From: Phycisphaerales bacterium
Lineage (GTDB): Bacteria > Planctomycetota > Phycisphaerae > Tepidisphaerales > Tepidisphaeraceae
Length of the DNA: 17,505 bases
Direction of reading: 5' to 3'
Assembly: GCA_028288775.1 (NCBI GenBank)
Contig: JAQGHP010000122.1
Span: 1-17,505 of the forward strand
Position 1 is the first letter of the stretch. Each line of letters starts with the position of its first letter. Shown here piece by piece: positions 6,708-14,081 of the stretch. The notes under the pieces were generated by a model. The model was not told the origin of the DNA, made no database searches, and saw only the letters and a list, made by a program, of their open reading frames with translations. Made by a program: the position numbers and the translations under genes.

Positions 6708-7073
6708 ATGAAAATCGTTCGCTCGTTTTACTTCGCCTTCGCGGGGGTCTGGTACCTCCTGCGCACGCAGCGGAACGCGCGAATCGAACTGGCGATCGGG
6801 GCGGCGGCGTGTTCGGCGGGGGGGTGGCTGGGGATCGGACGCGTCGAGTGGGCCGTGATCGTCTTTACCATCGCGCTCGTGCTCATTCTCGAAGGGCTTA
6901 ACACGGCGGTCGAGTGCGCGATCGACCTGGCTTCCCCGGAGATTCACCCGCTGGCGAAGGCGGCGAAGGACCTGGCGGCGGGAATGGTGCTGATCGCGTC
7001 GATCGCGTCGGTGGCGGTCGGGCTGCTGATCCTGGGGCCGCCGTTGTGGCACAAGATCGTTCATTTGCAGTGA
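6708..7073 (+). CDS. Diacylglycerol/undecaprenol kinase, DgkA family
   Basis: A 121-residue integral membrane protein, the usual length of the family. It adds phosphate from ATP to a membrane lipid alcohol; Gram-positive type members act on undecaprenol, and the motif RSFYFAFAGVWYLLRTQRNARIEL at the start is of that type. Three hydrophobic segments (about 28-43, 47-61, 92-110) flank the catalytic stretch E62-G-L-N65-T-A-V-E69 and SPEIHPLAKAAKDLAAG. The start at 6708 is favoured by AGGGG about 8 nt upstream and by the normal family length; an ATG at 6666 would add 14 residues with no ribosome site. Undecaprenyl phosphate feeds glycan synthesis, in line with the glycan genes at the right end, though not adjacent. 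Confidence 0.92.
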   Translation: MKIVRSFYFAFAGVWYLLRTQRNARIELAIGAAACSAGGWLGIGRVEWAVIVFTIALVLILEGLNTAVECAIDLASPEIHPLAKAAKDLAAGMVLIASIASVAVGLLILGPPLWHKIVHLQ

Positions 7074-7158
7074 TTGTTTTTTCTTGCATCGGGCGCGGCC
7101 GGGGGGGAGGATGGGGGAGTCCGGCACTCCCTGGTTTGTTCGGCGAAAGGGGCCGTCG

Positions 7159-8922
7159 ATGCTTTCCCGTTTTGGTTTCGGTCTTGCGTTTGTGGGCCTG
7201 CTGATTGGTCCTTGCCTGATCGCGGTGCGCGCAGACCCGCCGGGGGCGGAGGCGACAAAGGATGAGAAGGACGTCCTGGTCTCCGACTTCGTCGCAGCCC
7301 TGCGCGACCGGAAGTCTTCGGACGAGGCGCGCACGCTTGCGTGCGATGCGCTGATCGATCTGGACGCCGCGAAATCCCTCGACACTACCCTTATGCTTCA
7401 CCTGCTCGATGACAAGGTGCCCGAAGTTCGCGCCCGCGGGGCGAGACTCCTCGCGATGTCGGAGCGGGATTTGCCGGAGGTGAAAGAGGCGTTGTGGTTG
7501 CGGCTTTCCGACGAATCGCGGGAGGTTCGGCATTTCGCCGCGGATGCGATCAAAATATTGCGGCCGCCGTCGGACGCCCGCTCGGCTCAATCCATAGTCG
7601 AGCGAGAGGATCGTGTTTACGCCCTGATGAACGCAGGGGGCAAGCCGAATTTGGCCGGAATGCCGGTGCGCCCTGGTAATCCGCCACAGGCCGAAAAGCC
7701 TGAACGCCCCGCCCGGCCGGCACTGGAGCGTGTGGTGAGCAAGAACGCCGCCGAACGATTGGGCGCGCTGTATGAATTATCGCGTTCGGACGATGCGGTG
7801 TTCGTGAAACGCCTTCTTGCGCACATCGCAGCATCGGATTCCGATGCGGCGGTTCGGCATGAAGCGATGAAGCTGCTAACGGGACATGAAACTCAAGAGA
7901 TGGAAGCGCGCGAAGCACTCGCCGGGGCGGCGGTAACGCGGATGGCGGGGCGGGCTTATCGATCACTTATTGACAGCGAAGTTTTCCGCCGGGTCGTCTT
8001 CTCGGTGATGGATCACCTGATGGCCGACGAAGATCTGGAAATTCGCCGATCGGCAACGGCGTGGGTGGCGCGGGAGAATCCGCGGGGGCCGGCCACTCCA
8101 ACTCGATTTTCCGAGTTGCTGATGGTCGGTGATTTCGATGATCGCCGAGCCGCGGCCGAGGCGCTCCGCGTGCGGCATGATCCGGCGGAACTCATCGTCG
8201 GCGACTTGGTCCTCGCCCTGCATGATGACGACGCGCAGGTAGTCGGCACGGCGATCGAACTGCTGGGTACCTATGGAGAAGCCGCGGACCCCGCAGTGGA
8301 CACACTCATTCAGATTTCTGCCAACCGAACCAATGCCCAGCGCGCCGAGGCGGCGTTCACGTTACTGCGTCTTGGCCTCCGCGGACGGGAGGCGGGGCTG
8401 AAGTATTGGATCAAGGCGATGGCCGTGGGCGATGTGCAGGAGCAGGAGCAGGCGGTGCATGCCCTCGCGACCATTGGGGCCGACGCAAAGCCGGCGGTGC
8501 CCGGGCTTGTCGCACTGCTCGGTGGCGGGAGCAATCAACTGCGCATCGGCGTGGCGCAAACTCTCGCCGGGATCGGTCCCGACGCGAAAGCCGCAATCCC
8601 GGCGCTGACGCGCATGGCCGACAACCACCACATCGACGTGCGCTCGGCGGCGGTGGGGGCGCTGGCGAAGATCGACCCCGAAGGCCAGTCTCTCGGCCCG
8701 GCGCTGGTGGCGGCGGTACTCAACAAGGACCGGGCGGCGTGCGGGGTGCTCGCGGGGCCGATGAAGAAAGCGAAAACACCGCAGGACGTCGTTCGCCGGC
8801 TTGAGGATATCGCCCAGGGTGATCCCGATGATGGCGTGCGTGAAACCGCCCGCGCCGCCGCGGCGGAACTTGGGGCGCACGCCGCGCCGCCGGAAAATGC
8901 GATCAAGGGGAAAGAGGGATGA
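7159..8922 (+). CDS. Exported HEAT-repeat protein
   Basis: A 587-residue protein. The ATG at 7159 follows AAGGGG by 7 nt and opens a signal peptide (residues 1-25, cleavage after VRA). A longer frame from 7084 adds a poor N-terminus. The mature protein is an array of helix pairs of HEAT/PBS-lyase type. Examples are LLDDKVPEVRARGARLLA, LSDESREVRHFAADAI, SDSDAAVRHEAMKLL, DEDLEIRRSATAWVA, and the more regular block near the C-terminus with ALATIGADAKPAVPGLVALL, LAGIGPDAKAAIPALTRM and DVRSAAVGALAKI. A Pro-rich linker lies at about 165-195. Such repeats form a curved scaffold that binds proteins; no enzyme motif is visible. The role is therefore unknown. The last codon is 27 bp from the convergent response-regulator stop. 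Confidence 0.88.
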   Translation: MLSRFGFGLAFVGLLIGPCLIAVRADPPGAEATKDEKDVLVSDFVAALRDRKSSDEARTLACDALIDLDAAKSLDTTLMLHLLDDKVPEVRARGARLLAMSERDLPEVKEALWLRLSDESREVRHFAADAIKILRPPSDARSAQSIVEREDRVYALMNAGGKPNLAGMPVRPGNPPQAEKPERPARPALERVVSKNAAERLGALYELSRSDDAVFVKRLLAHIAASDSDAAVRHEAMKLLTGHETQEMEAREALAGAAVTRMAGRAYRSLIDSEVFRRVVFSVMDHLMADEDLEIRRSATAWVARENPRGPATPTRFSELLMVGDFDDRRAAAEALRVRHDPAELIVGDLVLALHDDDAQVVGTAIELLGTYGEAADPAVDTLIQISANRTNAQRAEAAFTLLRLGLRGREAGLKYWIKAMAVGDVQEQEQAVHALATIGADAKPAVPGLVALLGGGSNQLRIGVAQTLAGIGPDAKAAIPALTRMADNHHIDVRSAAVGALAKIDPEGQSLGPALVAAVLNKDRAACGVLAGPMKKAKTPQDVVRRLEDIAQGDPDDGVRETARAAAAELGAHAAPPENAIKGKEG

Positions 8923-8949
8923 GACGCGTGGGCGAGTGAGGATTGGGGA

Positions 8950-9360
8950 TCAGGTGACGCCGGCCAGTTTGTCGAGTGTCTGCCGCAGGGAGTCAAAATC
9001 TACGGGCTTGGCGAGATGAATGCTGAAGCCGGCGTCCTCGCTGCTCTTCACGGCGGCGGGGCCGGAATGCCCGCTGAGGGCGATGCCTTTTACGGGGCCC
9101 GCCTGGCGCAGGGTTCGGATGAGGTCGAGGCCGGTACCGTCGGGGAGACTAATGTCGCTGACGAGGAGGTCGATCGGCCTGTCAGCCGCGACGCGAAGGG
9201 CGGAGGCCACGTCGTGCGCCATTTCTGCCTGGTAGCCGCAATTGCTGAGAAGGCGTGAGAGCGCGCGGGCGCTGTCGTGGTGGTCGTCGACGACGAGCAC
9301 CCTGAGTTTGCCGCGTGCATCGCTGGGCGCCGAGTTGCCGTTCTTCCCGTACTGATCCAT
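8950..9360 (-). CDS. Single-domain response regulator (receiver only)
   Basis: A 136-residue protein starting at ATG 9360, with GGAG 9 nt upstream; a start at 9426 would add a Pro/Arg-rich stretch with no motif. After a hydrophilic leader of 18 residues comes a full CheY-type receiver: acidic pocket D25-D26, phosphoacceptor D69 in LLVSDISLPDGTGLDLI, switch Ser96 in GIALSGHSG and K118 in HLAKPVDF. There is no output domain. It should receive phosphate from a histidine kinase encoded elsewhere and signal by protein contact or act in a phosphorelay. No kinase is nearby. Confidence 0.93.
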   Translation of the reverse strand: MDQYGKNGNSAPSDARGKLRVLVVDDHHDSARALSRLLSNCGYQAEMAHDVASALRVAADRPIDLLVSDISLPDGTGLDLIRTLRQAGPVKGIALSGHSGPAAVKSSEDAGFSIHLAKPVDFDSLRQTLDKLAGVT

Positions 9361-9631
9361 CAGCCTGCGCTCCGGGGCGGAGGTTCCTCCACGAACGGGC
9401 CGTGCGGGTGCCCGCTGGCCGCCCATACTAGCGTACAGGACGGCCGCCGATGGTGTTCGCGCAAACTCTGGACTGATGTCACATTAATTCTGGATGAGAA
9501 CGCGCAGGGGCGTAATGAGCAAAGATGCGATGCGTCGGAACATTGCCAGCGCGATGAGGCGCAGCGCCAGCCTACCCGGGGGCTTGGGAAAATGAGACGG
9601 GGATAGTGGCGCTACGTCCTCAACGACGGAT

Positions 9632-10057
9632 TCATTGCCCGCCAGCGCCGGATCCCGTGCGGGAGTTGGTCCCGCCCGATGTGCTGCCGCCTGTGATGTC
9701 GGCGCCGCCTCCTGATGAGCCGGGGTTTGCTCCGCCCGAACCCCCGGGGAGGGTGGTGGGGCCACCAACGCCGGGGAGCGTGGCAGGTCCCTGGCTGTTG
9801 ATGTCGCTGGGGAGGGTGGTCGGCGCGTTGGAGCCGCCGGGCGTGATGCCACTGGAGCCTGTGCCGCTGGAACTACCGCTCCCTCCGCCGGGGGCGGCGG
9901 TGCCAGAGGATCCGCTGCCGCTGGTGCCGCCGCTGGGAGTGTTGCTCGTTCCCGCACCGGTGCCGTTGGATCCGTTGTTCCCGTTGCGATCACATCCGAT
10001 GAATGCGACGCCGCCGAGGGCGAGTGAGGCAGTGACAAGGAGTTGGAGCTTTTGCAC
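9632..10057 (-). CDS. Low-complexity Gly/Ser/Thr-rich lipoprotein
   Basis: GTG at 10057 is preceded by GGAGGA about 7 nt away and starts a 141-residue protein. Residues 1-21 are a lipoprotein signal (QKLQLLVTASLALGGVAFIG) ending before C22, the likely lipidated cysteine; the lipobox FIGC is not ideal. The rest is almost wholly Gly, Ser, Thr, Pro, Asn and Ala, with imperfect repeats such as TLPGVGGPTTLPGGSGG and many GSG or SSG steps. It is probably unstructured and extends from the membrane. No domain is recognisable. Two other frames across the same DNA stay open only because of the biased composition. Function unknown. Confidence 0.75.
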   Translation of the reverse strand: MQKLQLLVTASLALGGVAFIGCDRNGNNGSNGTGAGTSNTPSGGTSGSGSSGTAAPGGGSGSSSGTGSSGITPGGSNAPTTLPSDINSQGPATLPGVGGPTTLPGGSGGANPGSSGGGADITGGSTSGGTNSRTGSGAGGQ

Positions 10058-10470
10058 GGTTGGTTCCTCCGCAGAATGGGTTAGCGCGACCACGTGACGC
10101 GGGGGCAAGCGATCAGGTGTGCGACCAAAATCCTGTGCCCACCCCCGCGAGACGAAGCCTCCTCCATCCTCACACCATGATGCCACGGTAAGGACGGAGG
10201 TAAAATTTCCATGATGTGATGGGAAGGAGCAAACCGGTCGCCCGCCTCGCGAGCCTTCCGAAAAGGCTGGGACCGCAGGGCGATAAAGAGATCGCAGGGC
10301 TACGTCGCGGAAGGAAGATAAACCGCGCATGCCCGCGCGTGAGATGCCTCGACCTTGGCCCGATCAAGAGGGATGACAACGTGGCGCAAGGGCGGGCGAT
10401 CCGGCCGTACTTGGCGGAGTTCATGCATGTCGTAGGTGACAGAATCCAATCAGGCGGGCGGACCGGCCGA
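10058..10470. other. 413-bp stretch without a supported gene
   Basis: This lies upstream of the lipoprotein and downstream of the next minus-strand gene. It contains a small hairpin AGCCTT-CCGAA-AAGGCT (10252-10268). On the plus strand it also holds scattered pieces like a c-di-GMP-I (GEMM) aptamer: GCAAACC at 10229, then GGGACCGCAGGGC starting at 10270. No plus-strand gene follows. Open frames here lack ribosome sites and family-like sequence. Confidence 0.4.
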
Positions 10471-11400
10471 TTACTTCTTGTCCTTGGCGTTTTCCTTCGC
10501 CATTTCCTTGTCCTTCGCGCCAACTGCGGGGGCCTTGGGCGCGGGCGGGCCCTTGGGGGCGAGGCCGATCTCGCGAACCCATACTTTGTCGCCTTCTTCG
10601 TGCGTGCGGAACTGAATTGCCGCGCCGGGCTTGAGTTTCTTCACTTCGCCGGCAAGCTTCGGGTCAGGGGTCCAGATCTTGCCGTTGAGTTTGCCGGGGA
10701 CGAGCAGCGTGAGAGTCTTGCCTTCCTGATCCACCTCGGCCGACGGCGTCTTGTGGTCGTCAACTTCCGTTTCGCTCACCTTCACCACCTTGCCCGTGAG
10801 CGGCTGGGTGTACGGCTCGATCGCCGTTACGGTCTTTCCCTGCAGTTGGATCCAGACTGCGTCGCCTTCCTTGAAGTTGTTGGCGGCAGTCTGCAACTCG
10901 GGTTCGGGTTCGGTCCCGCCTTTTTCGATCTTGCGGGTGGCGATGGCGAAGACCATTTCCTGGCCGAACTTCGTGACGGTGACGTAGGTGTTCTTCGCCT
11001 TGCCGACTTCCTTGTCGGCCGCGCCGCGGAAGACGTAGCCATTGGGCGTATCTTCGCCGGGCTTGAGGGTGTACGTCTCCAGCGTCTTGATAACGAGCAA
11101 CGGCGGCATCGAGTCGTAGGAGACCTTGATCCAGTCGCCGGACTTGAGGCCCTTGGCCACGTCGTAGACTTCGGCTTTGGGGACGGGCATGGGCTTGCGG
11201 TCGTCCTCGTTGGGGACCACGAGCGAAAGCTGCTTGCCGTTGACGCCCAGTGCAATGATCATGTAGGCCTGATGCCCCGCAGCATTGCCCTTGCTCATGG
11301 CACCGAACTTGGCAACCGTCTCCTCATCCTTGCCCAAGGCGGGCGAAAGCATGCATAAACCCGCCACGACAACCGCCAACCAAATCCTCCGCGCGTTCAT
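10471..11400 (-). CDS. Exported protein of unknown function with Lys-rich tail
   Basis: The ATG at 11400 is preceded by AGGAG with an 8-nt gap and gives 309 residues. Residues 1-23 form a signal peptide (NARRIW, hydrophobic core VVVAGL, cleavage after ALG). The mature part has repeated short beta-rich segments built round phrases like SGDWIKVSY, EGDAVWIQLQGKTVTAI, GAAIQFRTHEEGDKVWVREI. Each consists of a charged turn, a D/A-x-(V/I)-x-(V/I) strand and a following strand, so several small OB- or SH3-like barrels in a row are possible. The last 30 residues are Lys/Ala/Pro-rich and likely disordered. I recognise no family or catalytic motif. A periplasmic or surface role is inferred only from the signal peptide. 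Confidence 0.8.
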   Translation of the reverse strand: MNARRIWLAVVVAGLCMLSPALGKDEETVAKFGAMSKGNAAGHQAYMIIALGVNGKQLSLVVPNEDDRKPMPVPKAEVYDVAKGLKSGDWIKVSYDSMPPLLVIKTLETYTLKPGEDTPNGYVFRGAADKEVGKAKNTYVTVTKFGQEMVFAIATRKIEKGGTEPEPELQTAANNFKEGDAVWIQLQGKTVTAIEPYTQPLTGKVVKVSETEVDDHKTPSAEVDQEGKTLTLLVPGKLNGKIWTPDPKLAGEVKKLKPGAAIQFRTHEEGDKVWVREIGLAPKGPPAPKAPAVGAKDKEMAKENAKDKK

Positions 11401-11479
11401 GGGGTTTCTCCTGGTGGATCTACAGGTGCAGGCGACGTCAACCGGTAAGCCCATACGCTATCGCATACGTACGGATCTC

Positions 11480-11504
11480 ACAAGCGGAATTCAATTCCGC
11501 TTGT
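11480..11504. repeat. Perfect 11-bp inverted repeat (hairpin)
   Basis: ACAAGCGGAAT (11480-11490) and ATTCCGCTTGT (11494-11504) are exact inverted copies around TCA. There is no T tract on either side, so it is not a clear terminator. It abuts the two-hairpin repeat that follows and sits 80 bp upstream of a minus-strand gene. Confidence 0.8.
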
Positions 11505-11577
11505 GGCACAGCCGCCCCGGCTGTGTCTTTCTTCTTCCGCCTCGGGAGGAATCACAGCCGGGGACGGCTGTACCACA
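11502..11577. repeat. Two-hairpin intergenic repeat, copy 1
   Basis: The left arm 11502-11525 and right arm 11553-11577 are inverted copies with about three differences. Each arm is itself a hairpin (CACAGCCG...CGGCTGTG), so the whole can fold as two small hairpins or one large one. It begins TGTGGCACA and ends TACCACA. A further hairpin GTGCC-ACGCG-GGCAC lies 25-45 bp downstream. Related copies lie at 13993 and 15483. Confidence 0.75.
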
Positions 11578-11689
11578 TTGGGATGAACCGCAGGCCGGGG
11601 GCGGATGTGCCACGCGGGCACTTCTTGACGCCGCGGCACTCCTCCTCAACAATCGCGGGTCGTAACTACTTGCAGCGTGAAAGGACGAC

Positions 11690-12268
11690 ATGCACCGTTC
11701 GATCGAACACCCGGCCCTGAACCCCCTTAAGCAGCGTTTCCCCGACGCGAAGCTCTTGGTGACCGAGTTCCGCGGGATGGTCACCGTGGCCGTCCCCCGT
11801 GAAAACCTCCTCGGCATCGCCACCTTCCTCCGCGACGAGGCGAGCCTGCGATACGACATGCTCGCGGAGCTCAACGGCGTGGATTACCTCGGCTACCCCG
11901 CCGCTGTGCATCGCTTTGCCGTCAACTACGGCCTCACGTCCATCCCGAACAACAATCGCCTGTGGCTCAAGGTCTACCTCGACTCAACGGGGGACACGTC
12001 CCCCGGCCACGACCTGCGCGACGAGGAAGTGGTGGAGAAGGGCGACCCCGGGCTAAAGGTGACGAGCGTAACAAGCGTCTGGCCCGGCGCGGAGTGGATG
12101 GAACGCGAAGTGTACGACATGTTCGGGATCATCTTCGTGGGCCATCCCGACCTGCGGCGCATCCTGACGTGGAATGGATTCGGCAGTTATCCGCTGCGAA
12201 AGGATTATCCGCTGCGCGGAGTAGGCGAGCGTGAGCGTTACAAGATCATCACGCGCGAGGGCGCTTGA
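11690..12268 (+). CDS. nuoC: NADH-quinone oxidoreductase subunit C (30 kDa subunit)
   Basis: A 192-residue protein starting at ATG 11690 after AAAGGA (about 5 nt spacing). The diagnostic stretch of the 30 kDa complex I subunit is present near residues 137-160: WMEREVYDMFGI, FVGHPDLRRIL, followed by YPLRKDYPLRG. Upstream, LRYDMLAELNGVDYLG and the HRFAVNYGL strand also match. It belongs to the peripheral arm that passes electrons from NADH to quinone and is not fused to NuoD as in E. coli. No other nuo gene is in the window, so it sits apart from its usual neighbours nuoA, nuoB and nuoD. Its stop overlaps an alternative TTG start of nadB, suggesting co-transcription. Confidence 0.95.
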   Translation: MHRSIEHPALNPLKQRFPDAKLLVTEFRGMVTVAVPRENLLGIATFLRDEASLRYDMLAELNGVDYLGYPAAVHRFAVNYGLTSIPNNNRLWLKVYLDSTGDTSPGHDLRDEEVVEKGDPGLKVTSVTSVWPGAEWMEREVYDMFGIIFVGHPDLRRILTWNGFGSYPLRKDYPLRGVGERERYKIITREGA

Positions 12269-12306
12269 ACGGTCTGCTCAGCCGGGCGGCCATTCACTCT
12301 TCTCAA

Positions 12307-13974
12307 ATGCTCGAACCCATCACCCAGCGCCGATATCTCATTCCATTTAAAGCGGCGCGCCTTCCCCAGCAGTTCACCGACGTTCTCGTGATCGGCGGCG
12401 GAGTCGCCGGCCTTCGCGCCGCGATCGCGGCGGCGGCTGGCGGGGCGGACGTTCTCATCCTCACCAAAGACACCATCGACCAGTCCAACACCTGGTACGC
12501 CCAGGGCGGCATCGCCGCGGTCTTGCAGCCGCTGGACAGCTATGCGTCGCACGTCGCCGACACGGAAAAGGGCGGGGCGGGATTATGCGATCATGAGGCA
12601 GTCGAGATCGTCGTGAAGGAAGGCCCCGAGCGCGTGCTTGAATTGCTCGAGTATGGGGCGAATTTTGACAAACAGGAGGGCGGATCGCACGGGCTCGCTT
12701 TCACCCGCGAGGGCGGCCATTCCTTCGCCCGCATCGTTCACGCCTTCGGCGATGCCACCGGCAAAGAACTTGCGCAGACGCTCATCCGCACCGTGCGCGG
12801 ACGGGAGCAAATCCGTGTTTCCGAGCAGAGCTTTGTCATTGACCTCATTACCGATGATAGCCGCTGCGTGGGCGCTCTCGCGCTGATCGACGGGAGCGTG
12901 CAGATCATCTGGGCCAAATGCACCATTCTCGCCAGCGGCGGAGCGGGGCAGCTTTACCGCGAGAGCACCAATCCCAAAATCGCCACCGCCGACGGCCACG
13001 CCATGGCCTACCGCGCCGGCGCGACGCTTCAGGACATGGAGATGGTGCAGTTCCATCCCACGACGCTCTATCTGGCCGGCTCGAGCCGGGCGCTGATTAC
13101 CGAGGCCGTTCGCGGCGAAGGGGCATTCCTGGTCGATCGGCACGGGCATCGGTTCATGCCCGACTATCACGAGGCGGCCGAGCTCGCGCCGCGCGACGTC
13201 GTCAGCCGGGCCATCGTCGAGCAGATCCGCAAGACCCACTACACGCACGTCTATCTCGACGTGCGGCATCTGCCGCTCCAGGAGTTCCGCGGGCGCTTTC
13301 CGCAACTCGCGCTGCTCACCGATGAATTCGGCATGGACGTGAGCAAGGACCTCATTCCCGTCCACCCCGCGGCCCACTACATGATCGGCGGCGTGGACGC
13401 CGACCTGCAAGGCCGCTCCAGCCTGAATGGGCTCTACGCCGTCGGCGAAGCCGGCTGTTCCGGCCTCCACGGCGCAAACCGCCTGGGGAGCAACTCACTC
13501 CTGGAAGGCCTGGCCTTCGGCGCCCGCGCCGGCGCGGATGCTGCGAAGGCGGCGAAGGAATCGCGGATCATTTTCCCGCAGGCGCTGGAGCACAAGGTTC
13601 CTGATTCCACGCGGACCGAGCTGGACATCACGGATGTGAAGAGCAGCCTCCGCAGCGTGATGTGGCGCAACGTCGGCATCGAGCGCACGGGAGACCGGCT
13701 CGAGGAGACGCGCGAGATCATCGCGTTCTGGAGCCGCTACGTGATGGACAAAACCTTCGATGCCTCCGTCTCCCGCGACGCGGCCGTTGCGGGGTGGGAG
13801 CTGCAAAACATGCTGACGGTGTGCGCGCTGATCGCCTCCGCGGCGTATACCCGCACCGAATCCCGCGGGTCCCATTACCGCCTCGACTACCCCTCACGCG
13901 ACGACGCCCACTGGCGGTTGCACCTGCTATGGCGCAGGCCGATGGAAACGCCGATCCCCGAACCGATTGACTAG
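12307..13974 (+). CDS. nadB: L-aspartate oxidase
   Basis: A 555-residue flavoenzyme that oxidises L-aspartate to iminoaspartate, the first step of de novo NAD synthesis; iminoaspartate is then used by quinolinate synthase. Seen in the sequence: FAD-binding DVLVIGGGVAGLRAAIAA at 25-42, SNTWYAQGGIAAV, the substrate region REGGHSFARIVHAFGDATGKE, ASGGAGQLYRESTNP, MEMVQFHPTTLY, HPAAHYMIGGV, and GEAGCSGLHGANRLGSNSLLEGLAFG. A helical C-terminal domain follows, ending in a short tail (ESRGSHYRLDYP). The ATG at 12307 has no clear ribosome site; TTG at 12265 overlaps the nuoC stop (CTTGA) and would add 14 residues that are not family-like. Translational coupling with nuoC is possible. NadA and NadC are not in the window. 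Confidence 0.96.
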   Translation: MLEPITQRRYLIPFKAARLPQQFTDVLVIGGGVAGLRAAIAAAAGGADVLILTKDTIDQSNTWYAQGGIAAVLQPLDSYASHVADTEKGGAGLCDHEAVEIVVKEGPERVLELLEYGANFDKQEGGSHGLAFTREGGHSFARIVHAFGDATGKELAQTLIRTVRGREQIRVSEQSFVIDLITDDSRCVGALALIDGSVQIIWAKCTILASGGAGQLYRESTNPKIATADGHAMAYRAGATLQDMEMVQFHPTTLYLAGSSRALITEAVRGEGAFLVDRHGHRFMPDYHEAAELAPRDVVSRAIVEQIRKTHYTHVYLDVRHLPLQEFRGRFPQLALLTDEFGMDVSKDLIPVHPAAHYMIGGVDADLQGRSSLNGLYAVGEAGCSGLHGANRLGSNSLLEGLAFGARAGADAAKAAKESRIIFPQALEHKVPDSTRTELDITDVKSSLRSVMWRNVGIERTGDRLEETREIIAFWSRYVMDKTFDASVSRDAAVAGWELQNMLTVCALIASAAYTRTESRGSHYRLDYPSRDDAHWRLHLLWRRPMETPIPEPID

Positions 13975-13992
13975 AGGCGGATTCCCGACCCG

Positions 13993-14063
13993 TGTGGCAC
14001 AGGCGGCCCGCCCGTGTTTGGCCGCAATAGCGGCGAATTCATGGGCGAGCCGCCCATGCCACA
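13993..14063. repeat. Two-hairpin intergenic repeat, copy 2
   Basis: The left arm 13993-14016 (TGTGGCACAGGCGGC...) and right arm 14040-14063 (...GCCCATGCCACA) match as inverted copies at about 20 of 24 positions, and each arm has its own GGCGG/CCGCC hairpin. A GGCCGC-AATA-GCGGC hairpin lies in the centre. It fills most of the 107 bp between two convergent stops and may serve as a two-way terminator. Confidence 0.8.
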
Positions 14064-14081
14064 TGTAGCCTGAAACCGCTT

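Noticed and set aside
9606..10097. Plus-strand Pro-rich frame
   Set aside because: Antisense of the low-complexity lipoprotein; biased composition keeps several frames open, and it has no signal or ribosome site.
10216..11358. 380-codon plus-strand frame
   Set aside because: Antisense of the exported protein, which has a signal peptide and a proper ribosome site; the plus frame has neither.
12583..13470. 295-codon minus-strand frame
   Set aside because: Lies wholly antisense to nadB, whose motifs are unmistakable; long antisense frames are expected at this GC content.
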